A stretch of DNA of 64,000 bases from Pseudonocardia sp. DSM 110487 (GCF_019468565.1 NZ_CP080521.1:8184001-8248000), one strand, 5' to 3'. Counted from the stretch's first letter, positions 34,983-42,872 are shown. Numbers and translations: made by a program. Notes: generated by a model not told the origin, from the sequence alone.

Positions 34983-35917
34983 CACGCACCCCCCAGCACG
35001 ACCAGCGCCACCGCCAGCGCCTGAGCGATGGTCAACGGGATCAGCACGACCCATGCGAACTCGACGTAGCGGTCCATCCGCACGGTCGGGAACCGGTGGC
35101 GCAGCCACAGCAGCAGCGCCAGCACCGCCGCGGTCTTGACCGCAACCCACGCCCACGCCGGCAGGAACGGCCCCGCTCCCCCACCGAGGAAGAGCGGCAC
35201 GGCCATGGCCGCGGCGACGACGAGCAGCAGCCATCGGCCGCCTGTGAACACCAGCCGGTCGACGCCCGACAGCTCCGCGGCCGCGCCCCCGGCCACGTCC
35301 GGTCCCACCGGCGCGTCGAACGGGCCCCAGAACGCCATCGCGGCCGCCGACATCAGGTACACGACGAACGCCACCGGCATGATCACGACGAACCACATGT
35401 CCTGCTGCGCCTCGACGATCGTGGTGAGGCGCAGGCTCTCCGCGCCCAGCGCGGCCGTGATGATCGCGAACATGTGCGGCAGCTCGTATGCCAGTCCCTG
35501 CGCGACGAACCGGTAGCCGCCCACCAGGCCGAGCGCGCTGTTGGAGCCCCACCCGACCATCCACACCGCGGCCCATGCCATGACCTCCATGGCGTTGAAC
35601 CAGACGACGCCGACGGAGAGGTCGGCCACCGGGCGCTCCCCCAGCGGCAGCACAGCGGCCGCCAGCAGCGCGGCGATCGGCAGGACGGCTCCGCCGATGC
35701 GCCCCAGCACGCCGTCGCCCGCGACCGTGCGGCGCCGCTGCCCGACGAGGAGCCGGGCGGCCTCGCGCCCCGGCGCGGCGAGGGCAGCGCGCCCACCCGC
35801 CAGCGCCGCATCCCCGACGAGCGTCGCCCACGTCGCGAGCCCCAGCAGCACCGGCAGAAGCAACGCCGACCACCACGGGAGCGCGACCGGATCCGGCACG
35901 ACCGGCATCTCACCCAT
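34982..35917 (-). CDS. nuoH: Complex I membrane subunit H (quinone-site subunit)
   Basis: 311 residues, with eight or nine membrane segments. Conserved elements: GERPVADLSVGVVWFNAMEV, GWGSNSALGLVGGYRFVAQGLAYELPHMFAIITAALGAESLRL, VAFVVYLMSAAAMAFWGPFDAP and LRHRFPTVRMDRYVEFAWVVLIPL. NuoH normally seals the quinone chamber together with NuoB and NuoD, which are missing here. It starts 8 bp inside protein X, so expression is coupled. Confidence 0.9.
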   Translation of the reverse strand: MGEMPVVPDPVALPWWSALLLPVLLGLATWATLVGDAALAGGRAALAAPGREAARLLVGQRRRTVAGDGVLGRIGGAVLPIAALLAAAVLPLGERPVADLSVGVVWFNAMEVMAWAAVWMVGWGSNSALGLVGGYRFVAQGLAYELPHMFAIITAALGAESLRLTTIVEAQQDMWFVVIMPVAFVVYLMSAAAMAFWGPFDAPVGPDVAGGAAAELSGVDRLVFTGGRWLLLVVAAAMAVPLFLGGGAGPFLPAWAWVAVKTAAVLALLLWLRHRFPTVRMDRYVEFAWVVLIPLTIAQALAVALVVLGGA

Positions 35918-37070
35918 GCCCGGCCTCCGTCCCCGCCTCCGCGCGGTCGGTGTCGGGATCGAGGGTGGCCACGATCAGCCGGGCCGCAGCGAGCTCGGCT
36001 CCAACGAGGAGGTCGCCCAGGCCCGCACTCCCGACCGCGCGAGGCGCCGCCGGCAGCGCCGCCTCGATCGCGGCCAGCCGGGCCGCCAGCAGTGCCGCCA
36101 CGTCCGTTGGGCCGGCCGGGATGCCCTTGATCAGCCAACGAAGGGTTCGGGAGCGCCGGACGCGGCGCAGCAGCGCACCCACCTCCGCCTCGACCCGATC
36201 GCCGGCGAGCGCCGCATCGCGCAGCCTGCGCGCCTGCCCCGCCGCGCTCGGCCAGCCCGCGACGCCCAGGAACCGGGCCAGCCCGTCCAGCTCCCGCGCC
36301 GCGACGCTCGGCCACTCGTACGGTTCCGTGTGCCTGGCGTCCAGAACCTCGGCCGAGGCCTCCTGGATCACGTCGCCCTGCAGCGTCAGCCGCACCACGA
36401 GCCCGGCGGGCCAGTCCGGCAGCACGGGTCCGAGCGGGACGTGCAGCCGGTCGAGGGTCAACCCATCGCGGTCCGGCCCCAGCTCGGCCATCGGCAACCC
36501 GGCGACCATCCCGCCGTGCCCGTGGTGGTGGCCGCCGTGCCCGCCGCCGTGGCCTGCGTGGTCAGGCGCGGCGTCGGCCCCGTGCTCGCCGTGGTTCCCG
36601 TGCTCAGCGTGGTCCCCGTGCTCAGCGTGGTCCCCGTGCTCGGCGTGGTCCCCGTGCTCGGCGTGGTCCCCGTGCTCGGTGTGGTCCCCGTGCTCGGGTC
36701 GTGAGTGGATATGCGCGCCATGGCTCGCGTTTCCACTCACGACCTGGGTGCGCTGGTGCCCGGCGTCGGCCAGGAGCGCAGCCGCCGCGTCCAGGCGCTC
36801 GTCGACATCCCCCGGCGCTGCTGCCCCGATCCGGGCTCGCGGCGCCGGGACCTGCTCCCACACCGCGTCGACCACCGCGGCGAGCTCGGGGCCGGGCATG
36901 CCGGCGACGGCGAGGACATCGGCGTCGGCAGGCCCGGGCGCGACCGGCCACCCGCGCCGGGCGAGCGCGGCCTCCAGCGCGAGCCGCACGCCGGTGGCGC
37001 CGGGCACTGCCACGACGAGGACGTGGGGGCGTCGGGCCGCCACCCGGAGCAGCAGGGCGGTCAGGTCCAC
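35910..37070 (-). CDS. Protein X: degenerate NuoB/NuoD-like fusion with His-rich repeat
   Basis: 386 residues from a GTG that overlaps the nuoA stop (GAGGGAG ribosome site); an ATG at 37091 is the alternative. Residues ~10-85 resemble NuoB (PHVLVVAVPGATGVRLALEA, DADVLAVAGMPGPELAAVVD, VWEQVPAPRARIG) but lack all four cysteines that hold cluster N2. Residues ~114-187 are His-rich, with HGDHAE repeats and HGGGHGGHHHGHGG, and 23 His in 72 residues. Residues ~204-265 resemble the start of NuoD (LHVPLGPVLPDWPAGLVVRLTLQGDVIQEA) without the quinone-site core. The rest is helical with Arg. It stands exactly where B-C-D belong. It may cap the membrane arm and bind metal; catalysis by the usual route seems excluded. 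Confidence 0.65.
   Translation of the reverse strand: MDLTALLLRVAARRPHVLVVAVPGATGVRLALEAALARRGWPVAPGPADADVLAVAGMPGPELAAVVDAVWEQVPAPRARIGAAAPGDVDERLDAAAALLADAGHQRTQVVSGNASHGAHIHSRPEHGDHTEHGDHAEHGDHAEHGDHAEHGDHAEHGNHGEHGADAAPDHAGHGGGHGGHHHGHGGMVAGLPMAELGPDRDGLTLDRLHVPLGPVLPDWPAGLVVRLTLQGDVIQEASAEVLDARHTEPYEWPSVAARELDGLARFLGVAGWPSAAGQARRLRDAALAGDRVEAEVGALLRRVRRSRTLRWLIKGIPAGPTDVAALLAARLAAIEAALPAAPRAVGSAGLGDLLVGAELAAARLIVATLDPDTDRAEAGTEAGHG
36582..36697. repeat. 18-bp tandem repeat encoding HGDHAE
   Basis: About six copies of an 18-bp unit of the form CCGTGCTCAGCGTGGTCC (plus strand), differing at one or two positions, lie in frame in gene X. Copy number could vary by slippage without a frameshift. 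Confidence 0.9.
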
Positions 37071-37414
37071 CGCAGCGCTCCCTCGCGCCATGCGTAGAGC
37101 ACCCCGGCGAGCAGGATCCCGAGGAACAGGAACATCTCGATCACCGCGGCCGCTCCCACCCGGGACACGACGAGCGTCCACGGGTACATGAAGAGCATCT
37201 CCATGTCGAAGGCAAGGAAGACCATGGTCACCGGGTACCAGCGCACGTGGAACCGCGAGACGGCGTGCTCCTGCGGCGGCAGCCCGCCGGCGAAGGCCCC
37301 GACGACCTGCGGCGGCCGCACCGCGACCAGCGCCGACAGCGCGTAGCCGGCCATGACGAGACCGCCGCCCGCGACGAGCACCACGAGCAGCGGGCCGAAC
37401 TCCCCCACGATCAT
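37061..37414 (-). CDS. nuoA: Complex I membrane subunit A
   Basis: 117 residues with three TM helices. It has the NuoA motif PPQEHAVSRFHVRWYPVTMVFLAFDMEMLFMYPWTLVV, including the acidic FDMEMLF core of TM2. The ATG at 37414 follows GAGGAGGG; an earlier frame start would read through the promoter. It is the first gene of the operon. A CsoR-operator-like motif lies 11 bp before it. The copper module is head to head on the other strand. Confidence 0.93.
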   Translation of the reverse strand: MIVGEFGPLLVVLVAGGGLVMAGYALSALVAVRPPQVVGAFAGGLPPQEHAVSRFHVRWYPVTMVFLAFDMEMLFMYPWTLVVSRVGAAAVIEMFLFLGILLAGVLYAWREGALRWT

Positions 37415-37424
37415 CCCTCCTCGG

Positions 37425-37439
37425 TACCCGTATGGGGTG
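37425..37439. promoter_or_regulatory. CsoR-operator-like motif before nuoA
   Basis: TACCC-GTAT-GGGGTG: C-run and G-run half-sites around a short AT-rich centre, like actinobacterial CsoR sites. It lies 11 bp before the nuoA start and 104 bp before csoR1. The same core, TACCCGTATGGGG, recurs at 49711-49723. Confidence 0.5.
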
Positions 37440-37497
37440 TCGGATACTCGTCGATCCGCAACCTGGTGTCCAGCCCGGGAGCTTTCGATCACCTGGC

Positions 37498-37516
37498 CCG
37501 ATAGGGGGGCATAGTA
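37498..37516. promoter_or_regulatory. CsoR-operator-like motif before csoR1
   Basis: The reverse strand reads TATGCCCCCCTATCGGG, which shares the CCCCCCTA..GGG core with the site before csoR2 (TACCCCCCTAGGGTA). It lies about 27 bp before the csoR1 ATG. Confidence 0.45.
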
Positions 37517-37542
37517 TTGGAGCCTGTGCCTGAGGAGGACGG

Positions 37543-37824
37543 ATGCAGGGCTACACCCAGGACAAGGACGCCTACCTGAAGCGCCTGCGGCGCATCGAGG
37601 GTCAGGTCCGCGGCATCGCCAAGATGGTCGAGGACGACAAGTACTGCATCGACGTGCTCACCCAGGTCTCCGCGGCCACGAAGGCCCTCGAAGCGGTGGC
37701 GCTCGGCCTGCTCGACGAGCACCTGCGCCACTGCGTCGCACAGGCCGCGGCCACAGGTGGCGAGGTCGCGGAGCAGAAGGTGGCCGAGGCCAGTGCCGCG
37801 ATCGCCCGCCTCGTGAAGTCCTGA
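37543..37824 (+). CDS. csoR: CsoR-family Cu(I)-sensing repressor, copy 1
   Basis: 93 residues, all-helical. The Cu(I) ligands of the CsoR class are present: Cys35 (KYCIDVLTQ), His60 and Cys64 (DEHLRHC). The DNA-contact region is DAYLKRLRRIEGQVRGIAKM. Apo-CsoR represses copper-efflux genes and lets go on Cu(I) binding. The ATG at 37543 has GAGGAGG upstream. Copy 2 follows at 37961 and is about 85% identical, so this is a recent tandem duplication. Confidence 0.92.
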   Translation: MQGYTQDKDAYLKRLRRIEGQVRGIAKMVEDDKYCIDVLTQVSAATKALEAVALGLLDEHLRHCVAQAAATGGEVAEQKVAEASAAIARLVKS

Positions 37825-37829
37825 GGGCC

Positions 37830-37850
37830 TACCCCTAGCCCCGAGGGGTA
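37830..37850. promoter_or_regulatory. Inverted repeat after csoR1 (operator-like)
   Basis: TACCCCT-AGCCCCG-AGGGGTA, perfect 7-bp arms. It is 5 bp after the csoR1 stop and 110 bp before csoR2. It could be a further CsoR site or act as a weak terminator. Confidence 0.45.
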
Positions 37851-37915
37851 TCTGCCCCGCAACTGTACAGGCCGGCCGGCGTGACCACCATCACAGCGGT
37901 CGACTGTTGATGGGG

Positions 37916-37930
37916 TACCCCCCTAGGGTA
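37916..37930. promoter_or_regulatory. CsoR-operator-like motif before csoR2
   Basis: TACCCCCCTAGGGTA, 30 bp before the csoR2 ATG. This is the most symmetric of the set and sits where a promoter -10 region would be expected, which suits repression. Confidence 0.6.
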
Positions 37931-37960
37931 TGGTTCTCCGTGTTCGGAGAGGAGCCCGGG

Positions 37961-38242
37961 ATGAACGGCTACGCCCACGACAAGGACGCCTACCTCAAGC
38001 GGATGCGCCGCATCGAGGGGCAGGTCCGCGGGATCGCCAAGATGATCGAGACCGACCAGTACTGCATCGATGTGCTCACCCAGGTCTCCGCCGCCACGAA
38101 GGCCCTCGAGGCCGTGGCGCTCGGCCTGCTCGACGAGCACCTGAAGCACTGCGTCACCCAGGCCGCCGCCGAGGGCGGCGCGGTGGCGGACCAGAAGGTC
38201 GCCGAAGCCAGCGCCGCCATCGCGCGGCTGGTCAAGTCCTGA
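37961..38242 (+). CDS. csoR: CsoR-family Cu(I)-sensing repressor, copy 2
   Basis: 93 residues with the same C-H-C ligand set (QYCIDVLTQ, DEHLKHC) and DNA-binding face as copy 1. Differences cluster at surface positions (IETDQ for VEDDK, AEGGAVADQ for ATGGEVAEQ). The GAGGAG ribosome site and ATG at 37961 are clear. It leads the copZ-copA genes, spaced 35 bp from copZ, and probably controls them. Confidence 0.92.
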   Translation: MNGYAHDKDAYLKRMRRIEGQVRGIAKMIETDQYCIDVLTQVSAATKALEAVALGLLDEHLKHCVTQAAAEGGAVADQKVAEASAAIARLVKS

Positions 38243-38277
38243 CAACGCTGACAACCCCCGAAGAGAAGGAGCAGTAG

Positions 38278-38484
38278 ATGAGCGAGAACACCTACACCGT
38301 CACCGGCATGACCTGCGGCCACTGCGTCGCCTCCGTCACCGAGGAGATCAGCGAGATCGACGGTGTCACCGACGTCGCGGTGGACCTGCCCACCGGCGCC
38401 GTCACGGTCACCAGCAGCAAGCCCGTCGACAGCGCGGACGTCCGCGCGGCCGTCGAGGAAGCCGGATACCAGCTCGCCGGCTAG
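38278..38484 (+). CDS. copZ: Copper chaperone CopZ (HMA domain)
   Basis: 68 residues, a complete ferredoxin-like heavy-metal-associated domain. The Cu(I) loop is GMTCGHCVASV near residue 10; VTDVAVDLPTGAVTVTS and AAVEEAGYQLAG complete the fold. It hands copper to CopA or CsoR. It is in line with csoR2 and followed after 25 bp by the secreted protein gene. Confidence 0.95.
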   Translation: MSENTYTVTGMTCGHCVASVTEEISEIDGVTDVAVDLPTGAVTVTSSKPVDSADVRAAVEEAGYQLAG

Positions 38485-38509
38485 CGCCGGCCGGAGACCA
38501 GGAACTGAC

Positions 38510-39457
38510 ATGAACACCATCGCGAAGCTCTCCGCCTACGGTGCGGCGCTCGTCCTGCTCGTCGCAGGTACGTTCGCCGTCGGCACCGCTGTCGGTCCCC
38601 TTCGCCCCGTCGCCCCGAGCGACGTGGCACCGTCCGGTGTTGAGGCCGCCGGGCACGGGGACGCACACAGCGGCACCGTCGCGGAGGCCGCAACCGACCA
38701 GCCCGCCGGGCTGGCGTCGAGCAGGGGCGGTTTCACCCTCACGCCCACCGACTCGACGCCGGAGGCGGGATCCTTCTCCTTCCAGATCACGGGCCCCGAC
38801 GGGGCGCCCGTCACCGCGTTCGACGTGGAGCACGACAAGCGGATGCACCTGATCGTCGTGCGCCGCGACACGACCGGCTTCCAGCACGTGCACCCCGAGA
38901 TGGCGCCCGACGGCACCTGGAGCGTCCCCTTGACGCTCCCGGCGGGCGGCTCGTACCGCGCCTTCGCCGACTTCGCCCCGACCGGCGGCGAGGGCACCAC
39001 GCTCGGCGTCGACGTCGCCGTGCCCGGCACGTTCGAGCCCGTCGAGCACGCGCCGACCCGCACGGCTCAGGTCGACGGGTACACCGTCGAGCTCGCCGGC
39101 GAGCTCGTGCCCGGCCGCGCCTCCCCCGTCACCCTGACGGTGAGCAAGGACGGGCGACCGGTCACCGACCTGCAGCCCTACCTCGCCGCATACGGCCACC
39201 TGGTCGCGCTGCGGGAGGGTGACCTCGCCTACCTTCACGTCCACCCGGACGGGGCACCGGGCGACGGGGTCACCCCGGCCGGTCCGCAGATCGAGTTCGT
39301 CGCCGAGGTGCCGAGTGCGGGCAGCTACCGCCTGTTCCTCGATTTCCAACACGACGGCGTGGTGCGCACGGCAGAGTTCTCCGTGCCCACCGGTCCCGCG
39401 CTGCCGGACGCCGTCGCCGAAGCCCCGGCCCACGCCGATGACGGCCACGGCCACTGA
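38510..39457 (+). CDS. Membrane-anchored or secreted metal-binding protein of the copper operon
   Basis: 315 residues. An N-terminal hydrophobic segment (AYGAALVLLVAGTFAVGTAVG) serves as signal or anchor. The extracytoplasmic part is beta-rich and His-rich: HDKRMHLIVVRRDTTGFQHVHPEMAPDGTW, then YLAAYGHLVALREGDLAYLHVHPDG, and a tail AHADDGHGH. The HxHP motifs appear twice, suggesting two related cupredoxin- or CopC-like lobes. Such proteins accompany CopZ/CopA in actinobacteria. A role in periplasmic copper binding is inferred. Confidence 0.75.
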   Translation: MNTIAKLSAYGAALVLLVAGTFAVGTAVGPLRPVAPSDVAPSGVEAAGHGDAHSGTVAEAATDQPAGLASSRGGFTLTPTDSTPEAGSFSFQITGPDGAPVTAFDVEHDKRMHLIVVRRDTTGFQHVHPEMAPDGTWSVPLTLPAGGSYRAFADFAPTGGEGTTLGVDVAVPGTFEPVEHAPTRTAQVDGYTVELAGELVPGRASPVTLTVSKDGRPVTDLQPYLAAYGHLVALREGDLAYLHVHPDGAPGDGVTPAGPQIEFVAEVPSAGSYRLFLDFQHDGVVRTAEFSVPTGPALPDAVAEAPAHADDGHGH

Positions 39458-39478
39458 TCGCCGGAAGGAGGCTGGACG

Positions 39479-41710
39479 ATGAGCACCACGATTCCCCTCA
39501 CGAGCGTCGAGCTGGCGATCGGCGGCATGACCTGCGCGTCGTGCGCCAACCGGATCGAGCGCAAGCTGAACAAGCTCGACGGCGTGACCGCCACCGTCAA
39601 CTACGCCACGGAGAAGGCGCGGGTCGAGGCCCCTGCCGGCGTCGACCCCGCCGTGCTGGTGGCCCAGGTCGAGGCGGCCGGCTACACCGCCGAGCTGCCC
39701 CGGCCGCCCGCGGCCCGCAATGATGATGAGGCCCCCGAGGACGATTCGACCCGCCCGCTGCGGAACCGGCTGATCACGAGCGCGGTCCTCGCGGTGCCGG
39801 TCATCGTGCTCTCGATGATCCCCGCCCTGCAGTTCACGTACTGGCAGTGGATCGCGCTCGCGCTCGCGGGGCCGGTCGTCACGTGGGCGGCGTGGCCGTT
39901 CCACCGGGCAGCGTGGGCGAACCTGCGCCACGGCGCCGCCACGATGGACACCCTGATCTCGATGGGTGTGCTCGCGGCGTTCGCATGGTCGTTGTACGCC
40001 CTGCTGTTCGGCACGGCGGGGATGCCCGGCATGACGCACCCCTTCGAGCTGACGATCTCGCCGAGCGACGGGGCCGCGAACATCTACCTGGAGGTCGCGG
40101 CCGGCGTCACCACGTTCATCCTGGCCGGCCGCTATTTCGAGGCCCGTTCGAAGCGGCGGGCCGGGGCGGCGCTGCGGGCGCTGCTCGAGCTGGGCGCTAA
40201 GGAGGTCGCCGTGCTCCGGCACGGCGCCGAGGTGCGCATCCCGATCGAACAGCTGGCCGTCGGCGACCGGTTCGTCGTGCGGCCGGGCGAGAAGGTCGCC
40301 ACCGACGGCGTGGTCGACGAGGGCACCTCGGCGGTGGACGCCTCGATGCTCACCGGCGAGTCCGTGCCGGTCGAGGTCGGACCCGGCGACGCGGTCGTCG
40401 GCGCCACCGTCAACGCGGGCGGCCGGCTCGTCGTGCGCGCCACCCGGGTCGGCGCCGACACCCAGCTCGCGCAGATGGCGAAGCTGGTCGAGGACGCCCA
40501 GAACGGCAAGGCGGCCGTGCAGCGCCTCGCCGACCGCATCTCCGGGGTGTTCGTGCCGATCGTGATCGCGCTCGCCGTGGCCACCCTCGGGTTCTGGCTC
40601 GGCACGGGCGCCGGCGCCGCGGCGGCGTTCACGGCCGCGGTCGCCGTGCTGATCATCGCCTGCCCCTGCGCGCTGGGGCTCGCGACGCCCACCGCGCTAC
40701 TGGTGGGCACCGGCCGGGGTGCCCAGCTGGGCATCCTGATCAAGGGCCCGGAGGTGCTGGAGTCCACCCGCAGGATCGACACCATCGTGCTGGACAAGAC
40801 GGGCACCGTCACCACCGGCCGGATGGAGCTCGTCGCCGTCCACGCGGGCCGCGGGGTCGACGAGCACGAGCTCCTGCGGCTGGCAGGCGCGCTGGAGGAC
40901 GCCTCCGAGCACCCGATCGCCGCGGCGGTCGCCAGGGGAGCCCGGGAACGCGTCCGGACCCTCCCGGCCGTCGAGGGCTTCTCCAACGTCGAGGGCCTCG
41001 GGGTGCAGGGGATCGTCGACGGGCGCGCCGTGCTCGTCGGGCGGCCCGCGCTGCTCGAGCAGTGGAGCCAGCCGCTCGACGCCGACCTCACCGCGCACCT
41101 CGAGGCGGCGCAGGCCGACGGTCGCACCGCGATCGCCGTGGCATGGGACGGCGCGGCCCGCGGGGTCCTGGTGGTGGCCGACACGGTGAAGCCCACGTCC
41201 GCGGAGGCCATCGCGCAGCTGCGCGCGCTCGGGCTCACCCCGGTGCTGCTCACCGGCGACAACGAGGCCGTTGCACGCGCCGTGGCCGCCGAGGTCGGCA
41301 TAGAGGAGGTCGTCGCGGAGGTCCTGCCGGCCGACAAGGTCGACGTGGTCAAGCGGCTGCAGGACGACGATTGGGTCGTCGCCATGGTCGGCGACGGGGT
41401 CAACGACGCCGCCGCGCTCGCCCAGGCCGACCTCGGGCTCGCGATGGGCACCGGCACCGACGTGGCCATCGAGGCCAGCGACATCACGCTGGTCCGCGGC
41501 GACCTGCGCGCCGCGGCCGACGCGATCCGGCTCTCCCGCCGGACGCTGCGCACGATCAAGGGCAACCTGTTCTGGGCGTTCGCCTACAACGTCGCCGCCC
41601 TGCCGCTCGCCGCGGCCGGCCTGCTCAACCCGATGATCGCCGGGGCGGCCATGGCCTTCAGCTCGGCGTTCGTCGTGGCGAACAGCCTCCGGCTGCGCCG
41701 ATTCCGCTGA
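39479..41710 (+). CDS. copA: Cu(I)-exporting P1B-type ATPase
   Basis: 743 residues. The N-terminal HMA domain has GMTCASC (Cys19, Cys22). Then follow the P-type blocks in order: SMLTGESVPVE (actuator), IIACPCALGLATPTALLVGTG (CPC membrane metal site), VLDKTGTVTTG (phosphorylated Asp), SEHPIAAAVA (HP locus), LLTGDNEAVARA, and VGDGVNDAAALAQADLG. The end, AYNVAALPLAAAG and FSSAFVVANSLRL, matches the Cu-specific P1B-1 signatures. It pumps Cu(I) out of the cytosol. A strong terminator hairpin follows. Confidence 0.96.
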   Translation: MSTTIPLTSVELAIGGMTCASCANRIERKLNKLDGVTATVNYATEKARVEAPAGVDPAVLVAQVEAAGYTAELPRPPAARNDDEAPEDDSTRPLRNRLITSAVLAVPVIVLSMIPALQFTYWQWIALALAGPVVTWAAWPFHRAAWANLRHGAATMDTLISMGVLAAFAWSLYALLFGTAGMPGMTHPFELTISPSDGAANIYLEVAAGVTTFILAGRYFEARSKRRAGAALRALLELGAKEVAVLRHGAEVRIPIEQLAVGDRFVVRPGEKVATDGVVDEGTSAVDASMLTGESVPVEVGPGDAVVGATVNAGGRLVVRATRVGADTQLAQMAKLVEDAQNGKAAVQRLADRISGVFVPIVIALAVATLGFWLGTGAGAAAAFTAAVAVLIIACPCALGLATPTALLVGTGRGAQLGILIKGPEVLESTRRIDTIVLDKTGTVTTGRMELVAVHAGRGVDEHELLRLAGALEDASEHPIAAAVARGARERVRTLPAVEGFSNVEGLGVQGIVDGRAVLVGRPALLEQWSQPLDADLTAHLEAAQADGRTAIAVAWDGAARGVLVVADTVKPTSAEAIAQLRALGLTPVLLTGDNEAVARAVAAEVGIEEVVAEVLPADKVDVVKRLQDDDWVVAMVGDGVNDAAALAQADLGLAMGTGTDVAIEASDITLVRGDLRAAADAIRLSRRTLRTIKGNLFWAFAYNVAALPLAAAGLLNPMIAGAAMAFSSAFVVANSLRLRRFR

Positions 41711-41711
41711 C

Positions 41712-41754
41712 CGCAGTGGGGTCGGCCCGGGTGAACCGGGCCGACCCCACTGCG
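41712..41754 (+). terminator. Hairpin terminator after copA
   Basis: CGCAGTGGGGTCGGCCCGG and its exact complement CCGGGCCGACCCCACTGCG enclose the loop GTGAA: 19 perfect base pairs directly after the stop. There is no T-run. Confidence 0.85.
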
Positions 41755-41783
41755 TCATCCGAGCTGGGGCATCATGGGGCGCG

Positions 41784-42200
41784 GTGAACACGGGAACGGG
41801 AGCATCCGCGGCGGGCGTCGTCCGCCTCGTTCTGCTCGCCATGGCCGCCACCGGCTTCCTCGCCATGCACGGTGTGGCGGCCACGGACCCGGCGGCCGGG
41901 CACGTCAGCCCTCTCGACTCCCACTCGCTCGTCGCGCCGGCCGAACCCGCCATGGCGATGCCCGATGCCGGCCCGGAGACGATCGCGTGGTCGGGCGACG
42001 CAGGCCATCACCACCACGACGACATGGCCGCCTGCGCGTTCATCCTGCTGACCGTCCTCGCCGGCGTCGTGCTGCAAGCCCTCGGCGTCACATCGGGCAG
42101 CGCGTTCCCGAAGCTCTCGGCCCTCGTCCGGTCGAGGCGGGCGCCACCGCGCGCCCCACCCCTTCCCCTGTTCCTCTCCCTCTGCGTGTTCCGGCTGTAA
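41784..42200 (+). CDS. Small membrane protein, DUF6153-like
   Basis: 138 residues: one TM near the start (VVRLVLLAMAATGFLAMHGV) and a second at ACAFILLTVLAGVVLQAL, with a loop carrying DAGHHHHDDMAAC. This His/Asp/Met/Cys arrangement before the second helix is the mark of DUF6153-like actinobacterial proteins that often sit beside DUF305 genes. Function is unknown; metal binding is suggested by the HHHHDDM motif. The GTG start is at 41784. It is 51 bp before the DUF305 gene. Confidence 0.65.
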   Translation: MNTGTGASAAGVVRLVLLAMAATGFLAMHGVAATDPAAGHVSPLDSHSLVAPAEPAMAMPDAGPETIAWSGDAGHHHHDDMAACAFILLTVLAGVVLQALGVTSGSAFPKLSALVRSRRAPPRAPPLPLFLSLCVFRL

Positions 42201-42251
42201 AGAGCGCGCGCCCCGCGTTCCTTCCAACCTTCTTCCGCAGAGGAATCACGC

Positions 42252-42872
42252 ATGTCCACCATTCGCAGGTCCACCCGTGCAACCGTGGCCGGCGCGGCGC
42301 TCGTCCTGTCCGTCACGCTGTCCGCCTGCGGCGGCGGCACTGCGGCGCCCACCGCCGCTCCCACCACGACCGAACCGCCGGTCTCCGCGCCTGCCGATGC
42401 CGGCGCGCAGCACAACGACACCGACATCCGCTTCGCACAGATGATGGTCCCCCACCACCAGCAGGCACTCGCCATGGCCGAGATGGCGGTGGAGCGGGCG
42501 GAGAGCCCTGACGTCAAGGCACTCGCCGAGCAGGTCAGGGCGGCACAGGACCCGGAGATCGCCACCCTGAACGGCTTCCTGGAGAGCTGGGGCATCCAGC
42601 CCATGGACAGCGGCATGGACCACTCGGGGATGGGTCACTCCGGGTCCGGCGGGATGATGACCCAGGGCGACATGGACTCGCTGGGGGCCGCCAGCGGAGC
42701 CGCCTTCGACAAGATGTTCCTCGAGATGATGATCGTGCACCACGAGGGCGCCGTCGCCGAGGCGGAGCGCGAGGTGGCCGGCGGGGCGAACGCGCAGGCC
42801 AAGGAGCTCGCCTCCCAGATCATCAGCGGCCAGACCGCCGAGATCGAGCGGATGCAGCAGATGCTGGCCTAA
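42252..42872 (+). CDS. DUF305 lipoprotein (copper-associated)
   Basis: 206 residues: a lipoprotein signal with lipobox LSACGG, a short Thr/Pro linker, and a four-helix DUF305 domain with paired motifs FAQMMVPHHQQALAMAEMA and FLEMMIVHHEGAVAEAE. Between them lies a Met/His/Ser loop (MDSGMDHSGMGHSGSGGMM). DUF305 proteins such as cyanobacterial CopM bind copper outside the membrane through these Met and His residues. The 3' end overlaps the convergent TetR gene by 4 bp. Confidence 0.9.
   Translation: MSTIRRSTRATVAGAALVLSVTLSACGGGTAAPTAAPTTTEPPVSAPADAGAQHNDTDIRFAQMMVPHHQQALAMAEMAVERAESPDVKALAEQVRAAQDPEIATLNGFLESWGIQPMDSGMDHSGMGHSGSGGMMTQGDMDSLGAASGAAFDKMFLEMMIVHHEGAVAEAEREVAGGANAQAKELASQIISGQTAEIERMQQMLA

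Noticed and set aside
36582..36697. Short tandem repeats as a CRISPR array
   Set aside because: Units are 18 bp, contiguous without spacers, and in frame in a coding gene; no cas genes are present.
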